Shown here piece by piece: positions 53,647-62,786 of a stretch of DNA of 64,000 nt. The notes under the pieces are model-generated. The model had not been told where the DNA came from and ran no database searches. It saw only the letters and a list, made by a program, of their open reading frames with translations. Location: the NCBI RefSeq assembly GCF_014174395.1, contig NZ_JABEQD010000005.1, positions 62,001-126,000 of the forward strand, in the 5' to 3' direction. Both the position numbers and the translations under genes were made by a program. Numbering within the stretch: position 1 is the stretch's first letter; every line of letters starts with the position of its first letter. Source of the DNA: Gluconacetobacter aggeris. Its GTDB lineage: Bacteria > Pseudomonadota > Alphaproteobacteria > Acetobacterales > Acetobacteraceae.

Positions 53647-55043
53647 ACCCTACGCCGATCGATGACAGCCAGCCGGATGCGGCGCCCGCCAACGGGGGCG
53701 GCTTGGCCCATTCGTTGCGGACCCGCCACGTTTCGATGATTGCCATCGGCGGGATGGTCGGGGCCGGGCTGTTCGTGAACACGTCGGTCATGATCCAGGG
53801 GGCGGGGCCGCTGGTGCTGCTGTCCTATCTGATGGCCGGGATGATCGTCTTCCTGGTCATGCGGATGCTGGGGGAGATGGCGATCGAGTGCCCGGAGGCG
53901 GGGTCGTTCGTCGGGCATGTGCGGCGGGGGCTGGGGCATCGGGCCGCCTTCGTCACCGGCTGGTCGTACTGGCTGTTCTGGGTGGTGGTGGCTTCGGTCG
54001 AGGCCAAGGCGGCGGCGCTGATCGTGGCGCCGATGCTGGGCGTTGCCCAGTTGCCGGTGGCGCTGGCGCTGATCGGGCTGATGACGGCCGTGAACATGGG
54101 GTCGGTCCGGGGGTATGGCGAGTTCGAATTCTGGTTCTCGCTGATGAAGATCACGGCGATCGGCGTGTTCACGGTCATTGCCGCGCTGGCGCTGTTCGGG
54201 GTGATCGGGTCTTCGCTGCATGGCGGGATCGCGCATCTGTGGGACCAGGGCGGGTTCATGCCGCACGGGTTCGGGGCCTCGCTCTCGTTGCTGCCGGCGA
54301 TCCTGTTCACGTTCGCGGGTGCCGAGATTGCGACCGTCGCGGCGGCGGAGACTGATAATCCGGGCTATAATACCATGCAGGCTATCCGTACCGTCGTGGT
54401 GCGGGTCATGCTGTTCTACATGGGCTCGCTGGGTGTGATCCTGTGCCTGATCCCGTGGAACCAGATCCGCTCCGGCCATTCGCCGTTCCTGGACGTGCTG
54501 CACCGGATCGGCATTCCGGGCGCCGAGGCCGCGATGACGGTGGTGGTGCTGGTGGCGATCGCGTCGTGCCTGAATTCCACGCTGTATGTGACCTCGCGCA
54601 TCCTGTTCGAAATGGCGGCGCATGGCGATGCGCCGGCGGTGCTGGTGCGTACTGGCTCCAGCGGGGCGCCGCGCCGCGCAATCGCGATCGGCAGCCTGGT
54701 GGCCGTGGTGCTGACGGTGATTGCGGCGACCTTCCCGGGCGAGGTCTTCGGCTTCCTGCTCAACGCTTCGGGAGCGATCATCCTGTTCGATTACCTGATG
54801 GTGGTCTTCGCCCAGATCGCGCTGCGGCGGAGGATGCATGGCGAGGGGCGGCAGCCGGCCTTTCCGATGCTGCTGTTTCCGTACCTGTCCTGGCTGACGG
54901 TGGGGGCTATCCTGCTGGTGATGGTGACGATGCTGCTGACGCCCGATACGCGGGTGCAGATCGAATTGGGCAGCCTGACATTGATCCTGATCGTGGCGCT
55001 GGGCGCGGTCGCGCCGCGCCGGGGCGGCCGTGCGCCGTCGTGA
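53640..55043 (+). CDS. APC family amino acid permease
   Basis: A 467-residue transporter overlapping eipB by 7 nt. The family signature begins SLRTRHVSMIAIGGMVGAGL, with G-G-x-x-G-x-G-L-F, then VLLSYLMAGMIVFLVMRMLG and EMAIECPEAGSFVGHVRRGL. About 12 membrane helices are visible. It resembles the GABA/aromatic amino acid permease branch (GabP, AnsP, AroP); the substrate is not decided. Confidence 0.88.
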   Translation: MLNPTPIDDSQPDAAPANGGGLAHSLRTRHVSMIAIGGMVGAGLFVNTSVMIQGAGPLVLLSYLMAGMIVFLVMRMLGEMAIECPEAGSFVGHVRRGLGHRAAFVTGWSYWLFWVVVASVEAKAAALIVAPMLGVAQLPVALALIGLMTAVNMGSVRGYGEFEFWFSLMKITAIGVFTVIAALALFGVIGSSLHGGIAHLWDQGGFMPHGFGASLSLLPAILFTFAGAEIATVAAAETDNPGYNTMQAIRTVVVRVMLFYMGSLGVILCLIPWNQIRSGHSPFLDVLHRIGIPGAEAAMTVVVLVAIASCLNSTLYVTSRILFEMAAHGDAPAVLVRTGSSGAPRRAIAIGSLVAVVLTVIAATFPGEVFGFLLNASGAIILFDYLMVVFAQIALRRRMHGEGRQPAFPMLLFPYLSWLTVGAILLVMVTMLLTPDTRVQIELGSLTLILIVALGAVAPRRGGRAPS

Positions 55044-55106
55044 TGGCTGGCTGTTTCATACGGTCCTTTGGTTGTCAGTCATCGTGCGGTGCCTTCTTTC
55101 GGTTGA

Positions 55107-55520
55107 TTACACCGTCCAGTCTTCGGTCTTCAAATGGGTGATCTTGCAAAAGCCGGCATCATTGGTGACTAGCGTGGCATTCAGGTCCAAGGCATGAGCG
55201 GCGATCAGGAGATCGAGGGCGCCGACCACCTTTCCGGATGCCTCCAGCGCGGCGCGGATTCTGCCATATGTATCGGCGGTCGATGACTCCCAGGGCTCGA
55301 CAGTGACGCGTTGAAGAAACTCGCCCACAATCCGCTGGAGGCGTGTTGCCTGCGGACGCTTGGCGATGCCGAAACGCAGCTCGCCCTCCGTAATGACGGA
55401 GATGCACACGTTCGCCATCGGTGCCCGCGATAGGTTCTCCAGCGCGCGCGGGTTCCCCTTGAGAATGTGGCTCACGGTGTTGGTGTCGAGCATCCACGGC
55501 GTTGCCGGTCCGACGCTCAT
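55107..55520 (-). CDS. vapC: VapC-type PIN-domain toxin
   Basis: A 137-residue PIN domain protein. The acidic residues for Mg2+ binding are in [11 protein letters not shown] (Asp), [11 protein letters not shown] (Glu), [13 protein letters not shown] (Asp) and VTNDAGF (Asp). VapC toxins cleave RNA, often initiator tRNA or rRNA. Its ATG overlaps the end of vapB by 4 nt, so translation is coupled to the antitoxin. Confidence 0.92.
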   Translation of the reverse strand: MSVGPATPWMLDTNTVSHILKGNPRALENLSRAPMANVCISVITEGELRFGIAKRPQATRLQRIVGEFLQRVTVEPWESSTADTYGRIRAALEASGKVVGALDLLIAAHALDLNATLVTNDAGFCKITHLKTEDWTV

Positions 55521-55777
55521 TTCGGTCCATCGGCGAACGGATCCCGATCGTCTTGGTCCTGGGCGCGATCAGCAGGGCCGAGGAAGTCATCCGGCACGCC
55601 GCCCGCTCTGATGGCCGCAAGCAGGCCGTCCCAGTTCTCCGGCCGGCGCGACAGGATGACATCTCCAGTCGCTTCGTCCCGACGAATGAAGACTTCCGTG
55701 CCTTCGAAGCGGAAGGCGGCCGGCAGGCGAACCGCCTGGCTACGGCCATTATTGAAGATTTTTGCGACCTGGGTCAT
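55517..55777 (-). CDS. vapB: VapB-type antitoxin (AbrB/SpoVT-like)
   Basis: An 86-residue protein from the ATG at 55777 (GAGGG upstream). The N-terminus [20 protein letters not shown] is the swapped-hairpin DNA-binding fold of VapB/AbrB antitoxins, and the C-terminal acidic tail binds the toxin. The operator region is the repeated CATGGTATATATCA just upstream (55799-55839). VapB neutralises VapC and represses the operon. Confidence 0.92.
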   Translation of the reverse strand: MTQVAKIFNNGRSQAVRLPAAFRFEGTEVFIRRDEATGDVILSRRPENWDGLLAAIRAGGVPDDFLGPADRAQDQDDRDPFADGPK

Positions 55778-55798
55778 CACGCCCTCTGCGATAGGTGA

Positions 55799-55839
55799 CA
55801 TGGTATATATCACCATGGAATACGGCATGGTATATATCA
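55799..55839. promoter_or_regulatory. vapBC autoregulatory operator, tandem repeat
   Basis: CATGGTATATATCA occurs twice (55799-55812 and 55826-55839), 27 nt apart and quasi-palindromic, 21-62 nt upstream of vapB. This is the only strongly AT-rich block nearby and likely also contains the -10 region. Confidence 0.7.
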
Positions 55840-56188
55840 AGCGTTACGTTGGTCGGTCGTCTGCTTCTCAGGCATTCGCACTCCCGATGGCCGTCATCAT
55901 CGCTTCGCAGGCGACGCGGATCTCGAGGCGGTTATTCGATGTCGAGAGAGGCGCTGATCCGGGCGGTCTGGCTTTATGGAAAACGGGAAATCGTCGCCCG
56001 ATCGGGTTCGATCGTCAGCGAGGTGGAGGTGAGTAAATCGTCACGACCGACGGTTGTCGTGGTGTTACTCTTCGTGCGGTTCGGTCAAGCCATCGGTCTT
56101 ATTTCGCCATTCCAGCGCCATGATGATCGGACCATACTGGGACTGACGGGACGCGAAGATCCCGTATGCAGACAGGAGTTGGTTCGCA
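55840..56188. other. 349-bp region between vapB operator and the YxWxxG gene
   Basis: No gene I can support. A reading frame crosses it, but it has no ribosome site, no recognisable domain and no codon pattern like its neighbours. A short dyad CACGAC/GTCGTG lies at 56042-56061. The 3' end carries the leader of the following gene (CAGGAG before its ATG). Confidence 0.5.
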
Positions 56189-56527
56189 ATGAACAGGCAG
56201 ATTGTCAGGGGTGCCCTTCTGGCGCTGGGCGTCGTTGCCGGGGGCGCGCTGGTGGTGGATGCCGCCCCGGCCCAGGCGCAGGCCTATCGCTATGGTCCGG
56301 TGACGCCGGGCTGGGCGCCTCCGCCCATGCCGCCGCCGCGTTTTGAAAGAATGCCCCCGCCGCGTCCCGGCTGGGTGTGGGTCGGTGGCGGCTGGGACTG
56401 GGTCAATGGCGGATATGCATGGGTTCCCGGGCGCTATGTGCGCCGTGGCCGGCATGGCGGCTGGGGACCGGGACGCTGGATGCAGCGCGGCCCGCGCTGG
56501 GTCTGGGTACGGCCCGGCTGGCGCTGA
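56189..56527 (+). CDS. small exported Pro/Trp/Gly-rich protein with YxWxxG-type repeats
   Basis: A 112-residue protein with a Sec signal peptide (MNRQIVRGALLALGVVAGGA to VDAAPAQAQA). The mature part is rich in Pro, Gly, Trp and Arg with short repeats: PGWAPP, GWVWVGGGWDWVNGGYAWVP, GRYVRRGRHGGWGPGRW and PRWVWVRPGW. This resembles the YXWXXGXW-type family of small envelope or secreted proteins found in alphaproteobacteria. The function is unknown. CAGGAG lies 12 nt before the ATG. Confidence 0.75.
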   Translation: MNRQIVRGALLALGVVAGGALVVDAAPAQAQAYRYGPVTPGWAPPPMPPPRFERMPPPRPGWVWVGGGWDWVNGGYAWVPGRYVRRGRHGGWGPGRWMQRGPRWVWVRPGWR

Positions 56528-56581
56528 CCGGACGATGCAACGGGCTCCCCGCCAGCGTGACCGCTGGCGGGGACCTCAGTT

Positions 56582-57364
56582 TCAGGGGCGTGCGTCTTCC
56601 AGGGTGACGACCAGCGGCACATGGTCCGAGGGTTGGTTGCGGCCGCGCTCGTCACGGTCGGGGCGGGCGTCGCGCAGGCGTTCCGCCAGGCGCGGGGACA
56701 GCAGGGCGTGGTCGATCCGCAGGCCGCAGTCGCGGGGCCAGGCGCCGGCCTGATAATCCCAGAACGTGTAGTATCTTCCGTGCGGATGCAGCGCCCGCAC
56801 GGCGTCGGTCAGGCCCAGCCAGATCAGGCGGCGGAAGGCCGCGCGCGTTTCCGGGCGCACCAGCGCATCGGTGGGGGGCAGGGCGCCGGGGGCGCAATCC
56901 TCGTCGGTGGGGCAGACATTGTAATCGCCCGTCAGGACGAAATCCCGCCCCGCATCCAGCAGCGCGCGCGCATGCAGGGCCAGGGCCTCCATGAAGGCCA
57001 GCTTGGCCTCGTATCCCGCCTCGCCGCCGGAATTGCCGTTGGGCAGGTAGAGATTGCCGAAGACCAGGCCGTTCGCCTCGATTTCGAGGTAGCGTGCCTG
57101 GGGGGCGTCGTCGTTCAGGAACGGCAGGCATCGGGCCGTGACGGAGAAGGGCAGGCGCGACAGGATGGCGACGCCGTTATAGCTCTTCTGTCCGACCACG
57201 ACCGATTCGTAACCGGCGGCGCGGAAGGCATCGGCGGGAAAGATGCCTTCCTCGCACTTGATTTCCTGAAGACCGACCAGGTCGGGTTTTTCGCGCTCCA
57301 GCCAGTCCAGCACATGGGTCTGGCGCTGGCGGATGGAATTGACGTTCCAGCTTGCGATTTTCAT
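56582..57364 (-). CDS. xthA: exodeoxyribonuclease III
   Basis: A 260-residue member of the endonuclease/exonuclease/phosphatase superfamily. MKIASWNVNSIRQRQ is the N-terminal signature, LQEIKCEE contains the metal-binding Glu, and LTGDYNVCPTDEDC and LRIDHALLSPRLAER hold active-site Asn and Asp. SDHVPLVV gives the C-terminal catalytic His. It acts in base excision repair as an AP endonuclease and 3'-5' exonuclease. It lies 18 nt after erpA on the same strand. Confidence 0.95.
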   Translation of the reverse strand: MKIASWNVNSIRQRQTHVLDWLEREKPDLVGLQEIKCEEGIFPADAFRAAGYESVVVGQKSYNGVAILSRLPFSVTARCLPFLNDDAPQARYLEIEANGLVFGNLYLPNGNSGGEAGYEAKLAFMEALALHARALLDAGRDFVLTGDYNVCPTDEDCAPGALPPTDALVRPETRAAFRRLIWLGLTDAVRALHPHGRYYTFWDYQAGAWPRDCGLRIDHALLSPRLAERLRDARPDRDERGRNQPSDHVPLVVTLEDARP

Positions 57365-57382
57365 CTTGGTAGGGCGGTCTGC

Positions 57383-57757
57383 TCAGTCGATCGAGAAGCT
57401 GGTGCCGCACCCGCAGGACGAGGTGGCGTTGGGATTGCGCACGGTGAAGTGCGCGCCCATCAGCGAATCGTTGAAATGCAGTTCCGCGCCCGACAGCAGG
57501 TCCAGGCTCGCCGGGTCGACCAGCACGCGGGCACTGCCGGCGGGCACGACGATGTCGTCGGGGCGGGCCTCGCCATCCAGGGCGAAACTGTACTGAAAGC
57601 CGTTGCAGCCACCGGCCAGGACGCTGACGCGCAGCCCGGTGGAGGCGGTATCGACGCCGGGTTGGGCGGCGATGATCTCCTGCAGGCGGGTGGCGGCCTG
57701 GGGCGAGACGCGGAAAGCCGTTTCGGGCGAGGAGGAAGAAGGGGGCGGCATGTCCAT
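57383..57757 (-). CDS. erpA: iron-sulfur cluster insertion protein (ErpA/IscA type)
   Basis: A 124-residue A-type carrier. The conserved Cys are in LAGGCNGFQYSFALDG and the C-terminal SSCGCGTSFSID, as in ErpA/IscA. It transfers [4Fe-4S] or [2Fe-2S] clusters to apoproteins. The N-terminus has a Pro/Ser-rich extension of about 12 residues; ATGs at 57757 and 57751 are both possible. It is transcribed divergently from the dgt-like gene. Confidence 0.92.
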   Translation of the reverse strand: MDMPPPSSSSPETAFRVSPQAATRLQEIIAAQPGVDTASTGLRVSVLAGGCNGFQYSFALDGEARPDDIVVPAGSARVLVDPASLDLLSGAELHFNDSLMGAHFTVRNPNATSSCGCGTSFSID

Positions 57758-57900
57758 CGGGGATCACCATCGTCGCGCGGCCCGGGTCGGCATGCTGGGC
57801 CAGCATGCTGGCCTTGCGGCGCCGGGCGGGTTATCGACAGGGGGCGGTCCGGCTCGTCTGACGCCGGGCGGCCGCCACCCATCCGGGATTGGGGTTATAT

Positions 57901-59082
57901 ATGAGCGTCGCACCCTATGCTGTCCAGACCGCCACCGCCCGGGGGCGCCTGTATGTCGAGCCGGAATCCCCCAGCCGTTCGCCGTGGCAGCGCGACCGGG
58001 ACCGGGTGCTGCATTCCGCCGGTTTCCGCACGCTGCAATACAAGACGCAGGTCTTCGTCAACCATCAGGGCGATTTTTTTCGCACCCGGCTGACCCATTC
58101 GCTGGAAGTGGCGCAGATCGCGCGATCGATCGCGCGCAGCCTGTCGGTGGACGAGGACCTGACCGAGACCCTGTCGCTGGCCCACGACCTGGGCCACACG
58201 CCGTTCGGCCATGCGGGCGAGGATGCGCTGGCCGCCGCCATGAAGGATTGGGGCGGCTTCGACCACAATACCCAGACCCTGCGGCAGGTGACGAAGCTGG
58301 AGCGCCGCTATTTCGGCTTCGACGGGCTGAACCTGACCTGGGAGACGCTGGAGGGGCTGATCAAGCATAATGGCCCGGTGGACCGTCCGACCGGCTATGT
58401 CGCCCGCTATGCGGAAGGGCTGGGGCTGGATCTTGGAACCTATGCCTCGGTCGAGGCCCAGATCGCCGCCATGGCCGACGATATCGCCTATCACGCCCAC
58501 GACCTGGATGACGGGATGCGCGCCGGCCTGCTGGACCTGGCGGATCTGGCGGACCTGCCGGTGGTGGGCGGAGCGCTGGCGCAGGTTCGGGACGTGGCGG
58601 GAGGGATTGCCATGTCGGGCGATGCCGCCGAGGAGGCGCATGTGCAGGACCGGATGCGCCATGAGACCATCCGCCGGGTCATCAACGCCCTGGCGGTGGA
58701 CCTGACGGAGCAGACGAGACGCAACCTCGCTGACCTGGCGCCGCAATCGGCCGACGATGTGCGCCGCGCCGCCAGGCCGGTCGTGGCCTACAGCCCGGCC
58801 ATGGCGCGCGATAACGGGGAGATCCGTACTTTCCTGTATGCGCGGATGTATCGGCACTGGCGGGTGAACCGCATGACGCGCAAGGCGCGGATCGCGGTCG
58901 AATCGATCTTCTCGATTCTGGCCAACGATATCTCGCTGCTGCCGGACGGCTGGCGGCAGGAGGCGCGTGCCACCGATGCGATGGGTGCGCGGCGGATCGT
59001 GGCCGATTATATAGCCGGGATGACGGATCGATTCGCGATGGAAGAACATCGACGGTTGACGGATCTGTCCGTGCCGGGCTGA
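57901..59082 (+). CDS. deoxyguanosinetriphosphate triphosphohydrolase-like protein
   Basis: A 393-residue HD-domain enzyme. The metal-binding motifs are FRTRLTHSLEVAQIARSIAR (H), LAHDLGHTPFGHAGEDAL (HD) and DDIAYHAHDLDDGMRAGL (D). The family-specific SRSPWQRDRDRVLHSAGFRT and LQYKTQVFVNHQGDFFRTRL match the dGTPase-like subfamily. It degrades dNTPs to deoxynucleosides and triphosphate. Exact dNTP preference is unknown. Confidence 0.92.
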   Translation: MSVAPYAVQTATARGRLYVEPESPSRSPWQRDRDRVLHSAGFRTLQYKTQVFVNHQGDFFRTRLTHSLEVAQIARSIARSLSVDEDLTETLSLAHDLGHTPFGHAGEDALAAAMKDWGGFDHNTQTLRQVTKLERRYFGFDGLNLTWETLEGLIKHNGPVDRPTGYVARYAEGLGLDLGTYASVEAQIAAMADDIAYHAHDLDDGMRAGLLDLADLADLPVVGGALAQVRDVAGGIAMSGDAAEEAHVQDRMRHETIRRVINALAVDLTEQTRRNLADLAPQSADDVRRAARPVVAYSPAMARDNGEIRTFLYARMYRHWRVNRMTRKARIAVESIFSILANDISLLPDGWRQEARATDAMGARRIVADYIAGMTDRFAMEEHRRLTDLSVPG

Positions 59083-59162
59083 AACGCCCGACCAGATCAT
59101 CATTCTGACGCGCCGGGCGGGGCATCCGCCCGCGCCGGTATTTCAGTGGGAAGCCGCATCGC

Positions 59163-60956
59163 ATGTCCGACAGCCTGTACGTCCGCTATCTCTCGCATGT
59201 GCGCGATGCCCTGCGACGGATCGTTCCGGACTTGCCGGAGGAGGTGGCGGCGCGCGTGGAACTGACCCCGACGCGCGACCCGGCCCATGGCGACATGGCC
59301 ACCAACGCCGCCCTGCTGGCGGCCAAGCCGGCGCGGCGGCGCCCGGCCGAGATCGCGGCCGAGCTGGCGGCGGCGCTGGTCGAGGTGCCGGGCATTGCGA
59401 AGGCGGAGCCCGCCGGGCCCGGTTTCGTCAACCTGACACTGGACGAATCGGTGCTGCGCGGGGTGGTGGGCGATGTGCTGCGCGCCGGCGAATCCTACGG
59501 CGATGCCACTCTGGGCGCGGGCGTGCGGGTGAATGTCGAATATGTTTCGGCCAACCCGACGGGGCCGATGCATGTCGGGCATTGCCGGGGCGCGGTCGTG
59601 GGTGACGCGCTGGCCAACCTGCTGGCCAAGGCCGGCTATGCGGTCACCAAGGAATATTACATCAACGATGCCGGGGCGCAGGTCATCGCCCTGGCCTGGG
59701 CGGCCTATTGGCGGTACCTGGAGGCCATCGGCACGACGATGGACCGGGAGGCTTTCGCGGCCCTGGTGCCCGGCGGCATCCAGTATGGCGGCGACTATCT
59801 GGTCCCGGTGGGACAGGCGCTGGCCGAGCAGCATGGTACCGGGCTGGCGGAGCCGGACGGGCTGCCGGCGGCGCCCGAGCACTGGATGGGCACGGTCAAG
59901 CCCTTCGTGGTGGCGGCGATGATGGCGATGATCCGCGAGGATCTGGACGCGCTGGGCGTGCGGCATGACGTCTTTACCAGCGAGGCGCAGATCCTGGCCG
60001 ATGGCGTGACCGACCAGGCCATCGCGCGGCTGGATGCGCAGGGCCTGCTGTATGAAGGCGTGCTGGAGCCGCCGAAGGGCAAGCTGCCCGACGATTGGGA
60101 GGCCCGACCCCAGACCCTGTTCCGCTCCACCGCCTTCGGCGACGACGTGGACCGGCCGCTGCGCAAGTCGGACGGGTCGAACACCTATTTCGCCAACGAT
60201 ATCGGGTATCATGACGACAAGGTGCGTCGCGGCGCGGACCTGCTGATCGATGTCTGGGGTGCCGACCATGGCGGCTATGTCACCCGGATGAAGGCGGCGG
60301 TGCAGGCGCTGGCCGTGGGGGGGGCGAACGTCGGCTTCGACGTGCTGCTGTGCCAGATCGTGCGGATCGTGCGCGATGGGGAGCCGGTGCGCATGTCCAA
60401 GCGCGCGGGGACCTTCGTCACGCTGCGCGACCTGATCGACGAGGTGGGGCGCGATGCGGTGCGCTTTACCATGCTGACGCGCAAGGCCGACGCGCAGATG
60501 GAATTCGACCTGGACCAGGTGGTGGCGCAGACGCGCGACAATCCGGTCTTTTACGTGCAGTACGCCCATGCGCGCTGCCGCTCCGTGCTGCGGGCGGCGC
60601 AGGAGATGCTGGGCGAGGCGGCGATCGCGCCCGTGGCGCTGGCCGAGGCCGGGCTTGACGGAATCGGGTCGGATGCCGAACTGGCGCTGCTGCGGCGGAT
60701 CGCCCAGTGGCCGCGTACGGTGGAAGGTGCTGCCCAGGCGCATGAACCGCACCGGGTTGCCTTCTACCTGGGTGAACTGGCGGGGGATTTCCATACGCTG
60801 TGGAATCGCGGCCGCGATGATGCGACATTGCGGTTCCTGCAGGAAGACGACCCGGCTGCCACCCGTGCGAAGCTGGCGCTGGTCGAGGCGACGGCGACCG
60901 TCATCCGTTCCGGTCTGGCGGTGCTGGGTGTCGAGCCGGTTGAGGAAATGCGATGA
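59163..60956 (+). CDS. argS: arginyl-tRNA synthetase
   Basis: A 597-residue class I enzyme. The HIGH-like motif is SANPTGPMHVGHCRGAVVGD, the KMSKS-like motif VRMSKRAGTFVTLRD. DALRP-like TRDPAHGDMATNAALL lies in the N-terminal Add-1 domain, and the C-terminal helix bundle starts YVQYAHARCRSVLRAAQEML. It overlaps the SPOR gene by 4 nt. Confidence 0.97.
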   Translation: MSDSLYVRYLSHVRDALRRIVPDLPEEVAARVELTPTRDPAHGDMATNAALLAAKPARRRPAEIAAELAAALVEVPGIAKAEPAGPGFVNLTLDESVLRGVVGDVLRAGESYGDATLGAGVRVNVEYVSANPTGPMHVGHCRGAVVGDALANLLAKAGYAVTKEYYINDAGAQVIALAWAAYWRYLEAIGTTMDREAFAALVPGGIQYGGDYLVPVGQALAEQHGTGLAEPDGLPAAPEHWMGTVKPFVVAAMMAMIREDLDALGVRHDVFTSEAQILADGVTDQAIARLDAQGLLYEGVLEPPKGKLPDDWEARPQTLFRSTAFGDDVDRPLRKSDGSNTYFANDIGYHDDKVRRGADLLIDVWGADHGGYVTRMKAAVQALAVGGANVGFDVLLCQIVRIVRDGEPVRMSKRAGTFVTLRDLIDEVGRDAVRFTMLTRKADAQMEFDLDQVVAQTRDNPVFYVQYAHARCRSVLRAAQEMLGEAAIAPVALAEAGLDGIGSDAELALLRRIAQWPRTVEGAAQAHEPHRVAFYLGELAGDFHTLWNRGRDDATLRFLQEDDPAATRAKLALVEATATVIRSGLAVLGVEPVEEMR

Positions 60957-61924
60957 GCGATACCGATCCGTCCGGCCGCGACCCGTATGAGGATCGCCTG
61001 AACCGCGTGCGCGAGCGCATGAGCGCGGATTATGGCGATGACGATCTGCCGCCGCCGCGTTCGCGCCCGGCCCGCCGGGCGGGCGGCATTCTGGACGGAT
61101 TGCTGGGTGCCGACCCCACCACGCGGCGCCTGGCCTATGGCGCGGCCGGGCTGGGTGGCCTGCTGGTGATCGCCATCGGCGGCTGGGCGCTGCTGGGGCA
61201 CCAGCAGGCGGGTATTCCCGTTATCGGGCCGCCGCCCGGCCCGGTGCGGGTGCGGCCGGCCGATCCGGGTGGCATGCAGGTTCTGGGGGCCGAAGCGCCG
61301 AGCGGCGATGACGGCGCGGTTGCCCGCCTGGCACCGGGGCCGGAGCAGCCGCGCCCCGATCGTCTGGCCCAGAAATATGGTCAGCCGCCGGAAGCGCCGG
61401 CCACCGACGCCCCGGCATCCGGAGCATCGGCGGTCCCTGCGGCGCCGCCGGCACCCGCCAGCCCGCCTGTGGCCAAGGCTCCGGCGCCCGCTGCCAGCCC
61501 CGTGCCGGCAGGGCCGACTGCTGCCGCACCGGCGCCGGTGGCCGGGGCACCTTCCGCGCCCGTGACAACGCTGCCTGCCGAATCGGCCACGCCTGTGCCG
61601 CCGTCCGCGAGCGCCGCGCCAGCGGCGGCGCCGGCTGCGGTGGCGGGGGGGCGCTACGGCGTGCAGCTTGCGGCGCTGGATTCGCAGCAGGCCGCCGAGA
61701 AGGAATGGGCGCGCCTGACGCAGCATTATCCGGACCTGTTCGGGAGCCACACGCCGATCATCGAGCGGACCGAGCGCAATGGGGCGGTCTTCTTCCGGCT
61801 GCGCACGCGCGGGTTTGCCAGCATCGCTCAGGCCACATCGTTCTGCGAGCATGTGCGGCTGAACGGGCTGGCCTGCACCCTGGCCGGGTTCCAGGACCGG
61901 GCCGTTGGTGACGGAGCCCGTTGA
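60953..61924 (+). CDS. SPOR domain protein (single-pass membrane)
   Basis: A 323-residue protein starting in an ATGA overlap with argS. A charged cytoplasmic N-terminus precedes a membrane helix (TRRLAYGAAGLGGLLVIAIG). A long Pro/Ala linker (about residues 140-225) follows. The C-terminal 75 residues are a SPOR domain (GRYGVQLAALDSQQAAEKEW ... RTRGFASIAQATSFCEHV), which binds denuded peptidoglycan at the septum. Similar proteins sit beside argS and scpAB in alphaproteobacteria. Confidence 0.88.
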   Translation: MSDTDPSGRDPYEDRLNRVRERMSADYGDDDLPPPRSRPARRAGGILDGLLGADPTTRRLAYGAAGLGGLLVIAIGGWALLGHQQAGIPVIGPPPGPVRVRPADPGGMQVLGAEAPSGDDGAVARLAPGPEQPRPDRLAQKYGQPPEAPATDAPASGASAVPAAPPAPASPPVAKAPAPAASPVPAGPTAAAPAPVAGAPSAPVTTLPAESATPVPPSASAAPAAAPAAVAGGRYGVQLAALDSQQAAEKEWARLTQHYPDLFGSHTPIIERTERNGAVFFRLRTRGFASIAQATSFCEHVRLNGLACTLAGFQDRAVGDGAR

Positions 61925-61928
61925 TCGC

Positions 61929-62786
61929 ATGCCGGGGGAAGGGCAGGAGGGTGGCCTGCCCGATGGGCTGACCGCACCCATGCTGCATCTGGACGGGTTC
62001 GAGGGGCCGCTGGACCTGCTGCTGGAGCTAGCCCGGGCGCAGAAGGTCGATCTGGCACGGATTTCGATCCTGCAACTGGTCGAGCAATATCTGGCGATCG
62101 TCGAATCCGCCCGCCGCATCCGCCTGGAACTGGCGGCCGACTGGCTGGTGATGGCCGCGTGGCTGGCCTGGCTGAAGTCGCGCCTGCTGCTGCCGGCCGA
62201 GGACGGCGAGGATGTGGACGCCGAGGAGGCGGCCGAACTGCTCCAGGCGCGGCTGGTCGAACTGGCGCGGATCGGGCAGGCGGCGGCGTGGCTGGGCGCA
62301 CGCCCGCAACTGGGCCGCGACGTGTTCGCCCGTGGCGAGCGCGAGGACCTGACGGAAATCGATCGCTCGGGACTGGCGCTGGATCTGTCGCAATTGATGG
62401 GCGCCTATATGGCGGCCATGCGGCGGGGGGGGCGCAAGCGCGTCTACCAGCCCCGGCGGATGCATTTCTGGACGGTGCAGGATGCGCTGGCCCGCCTGCA
62501 CCGGCTGCTGGGGGCGGACAGCATTCCCGGCGGAGGGGAGTGGTGCGAGCTTGGTGCCTTCCTGCCCGAGGGCGGGCCGGCCATGGAGGGCGAGGATGCG
62601 GAAGAGCGCATCCAGCAGCGCCGGGCGGCCATGGCCGGCACGCTGATCGCCGGGTTGGAGCTGGCGCGCAACGGGACGATCGAACTGCGTCAGGACGAAC
62701 AATTCGGCCGGATCATGCTGCGCCCCCATGTGGGGGGCGAAGCAGCCAACGATCCGGACATGGACAGGATGGACGCGGCGGAATGA
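61929..62786 (+). CDS. scpA: segregation and condensation protein ScpA
   Basis: About 285 residues. HLDGFEGPLDLLLELARAQK is the ScpA signature, and KVDLARISILQLVEQYLAIV completes the N-terminal domain that binds the Smc neck. The C-terminal winged helix binds the Smc head. The start is uncertain: the ATG at 61929 has GGAG upstream, while TTG/GTG codons at 61905-61908 are alternatives. It overlaps scpB by 4 nt. Confidence 0.92.
   Translation: MPGEGQEGGLPDGLTAPMLHLDGFEGPLDLLLELARAQKVDLARISILQLVEQYLAIVESARRIRLELAADWLVMAAWLAWLKSRLLLPAEDGEDVDAEEAAELLQARLVELARIGQAAAWLGARPQLGRDVFARGEREDLTEIDRSGLALDLSQLMGAYMAAMRRGGRKRVYQPRRMHFWTVQDALARLHRLLGADSIPGGGEWCELGAFLPEGGPAMEGEDAEERIQQRRAAMAGTLIAGLELARNGTIELRQDEQFGRIMLRPHVGGEAANDPDMDRMDAAE

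Noticed and set aside
55795-56346. 183-residue frame through the vapB operator and beyond
   Set aside because: It starts inside the operator, has no ribosome site and runs into the YxWxxG gene in another frame.
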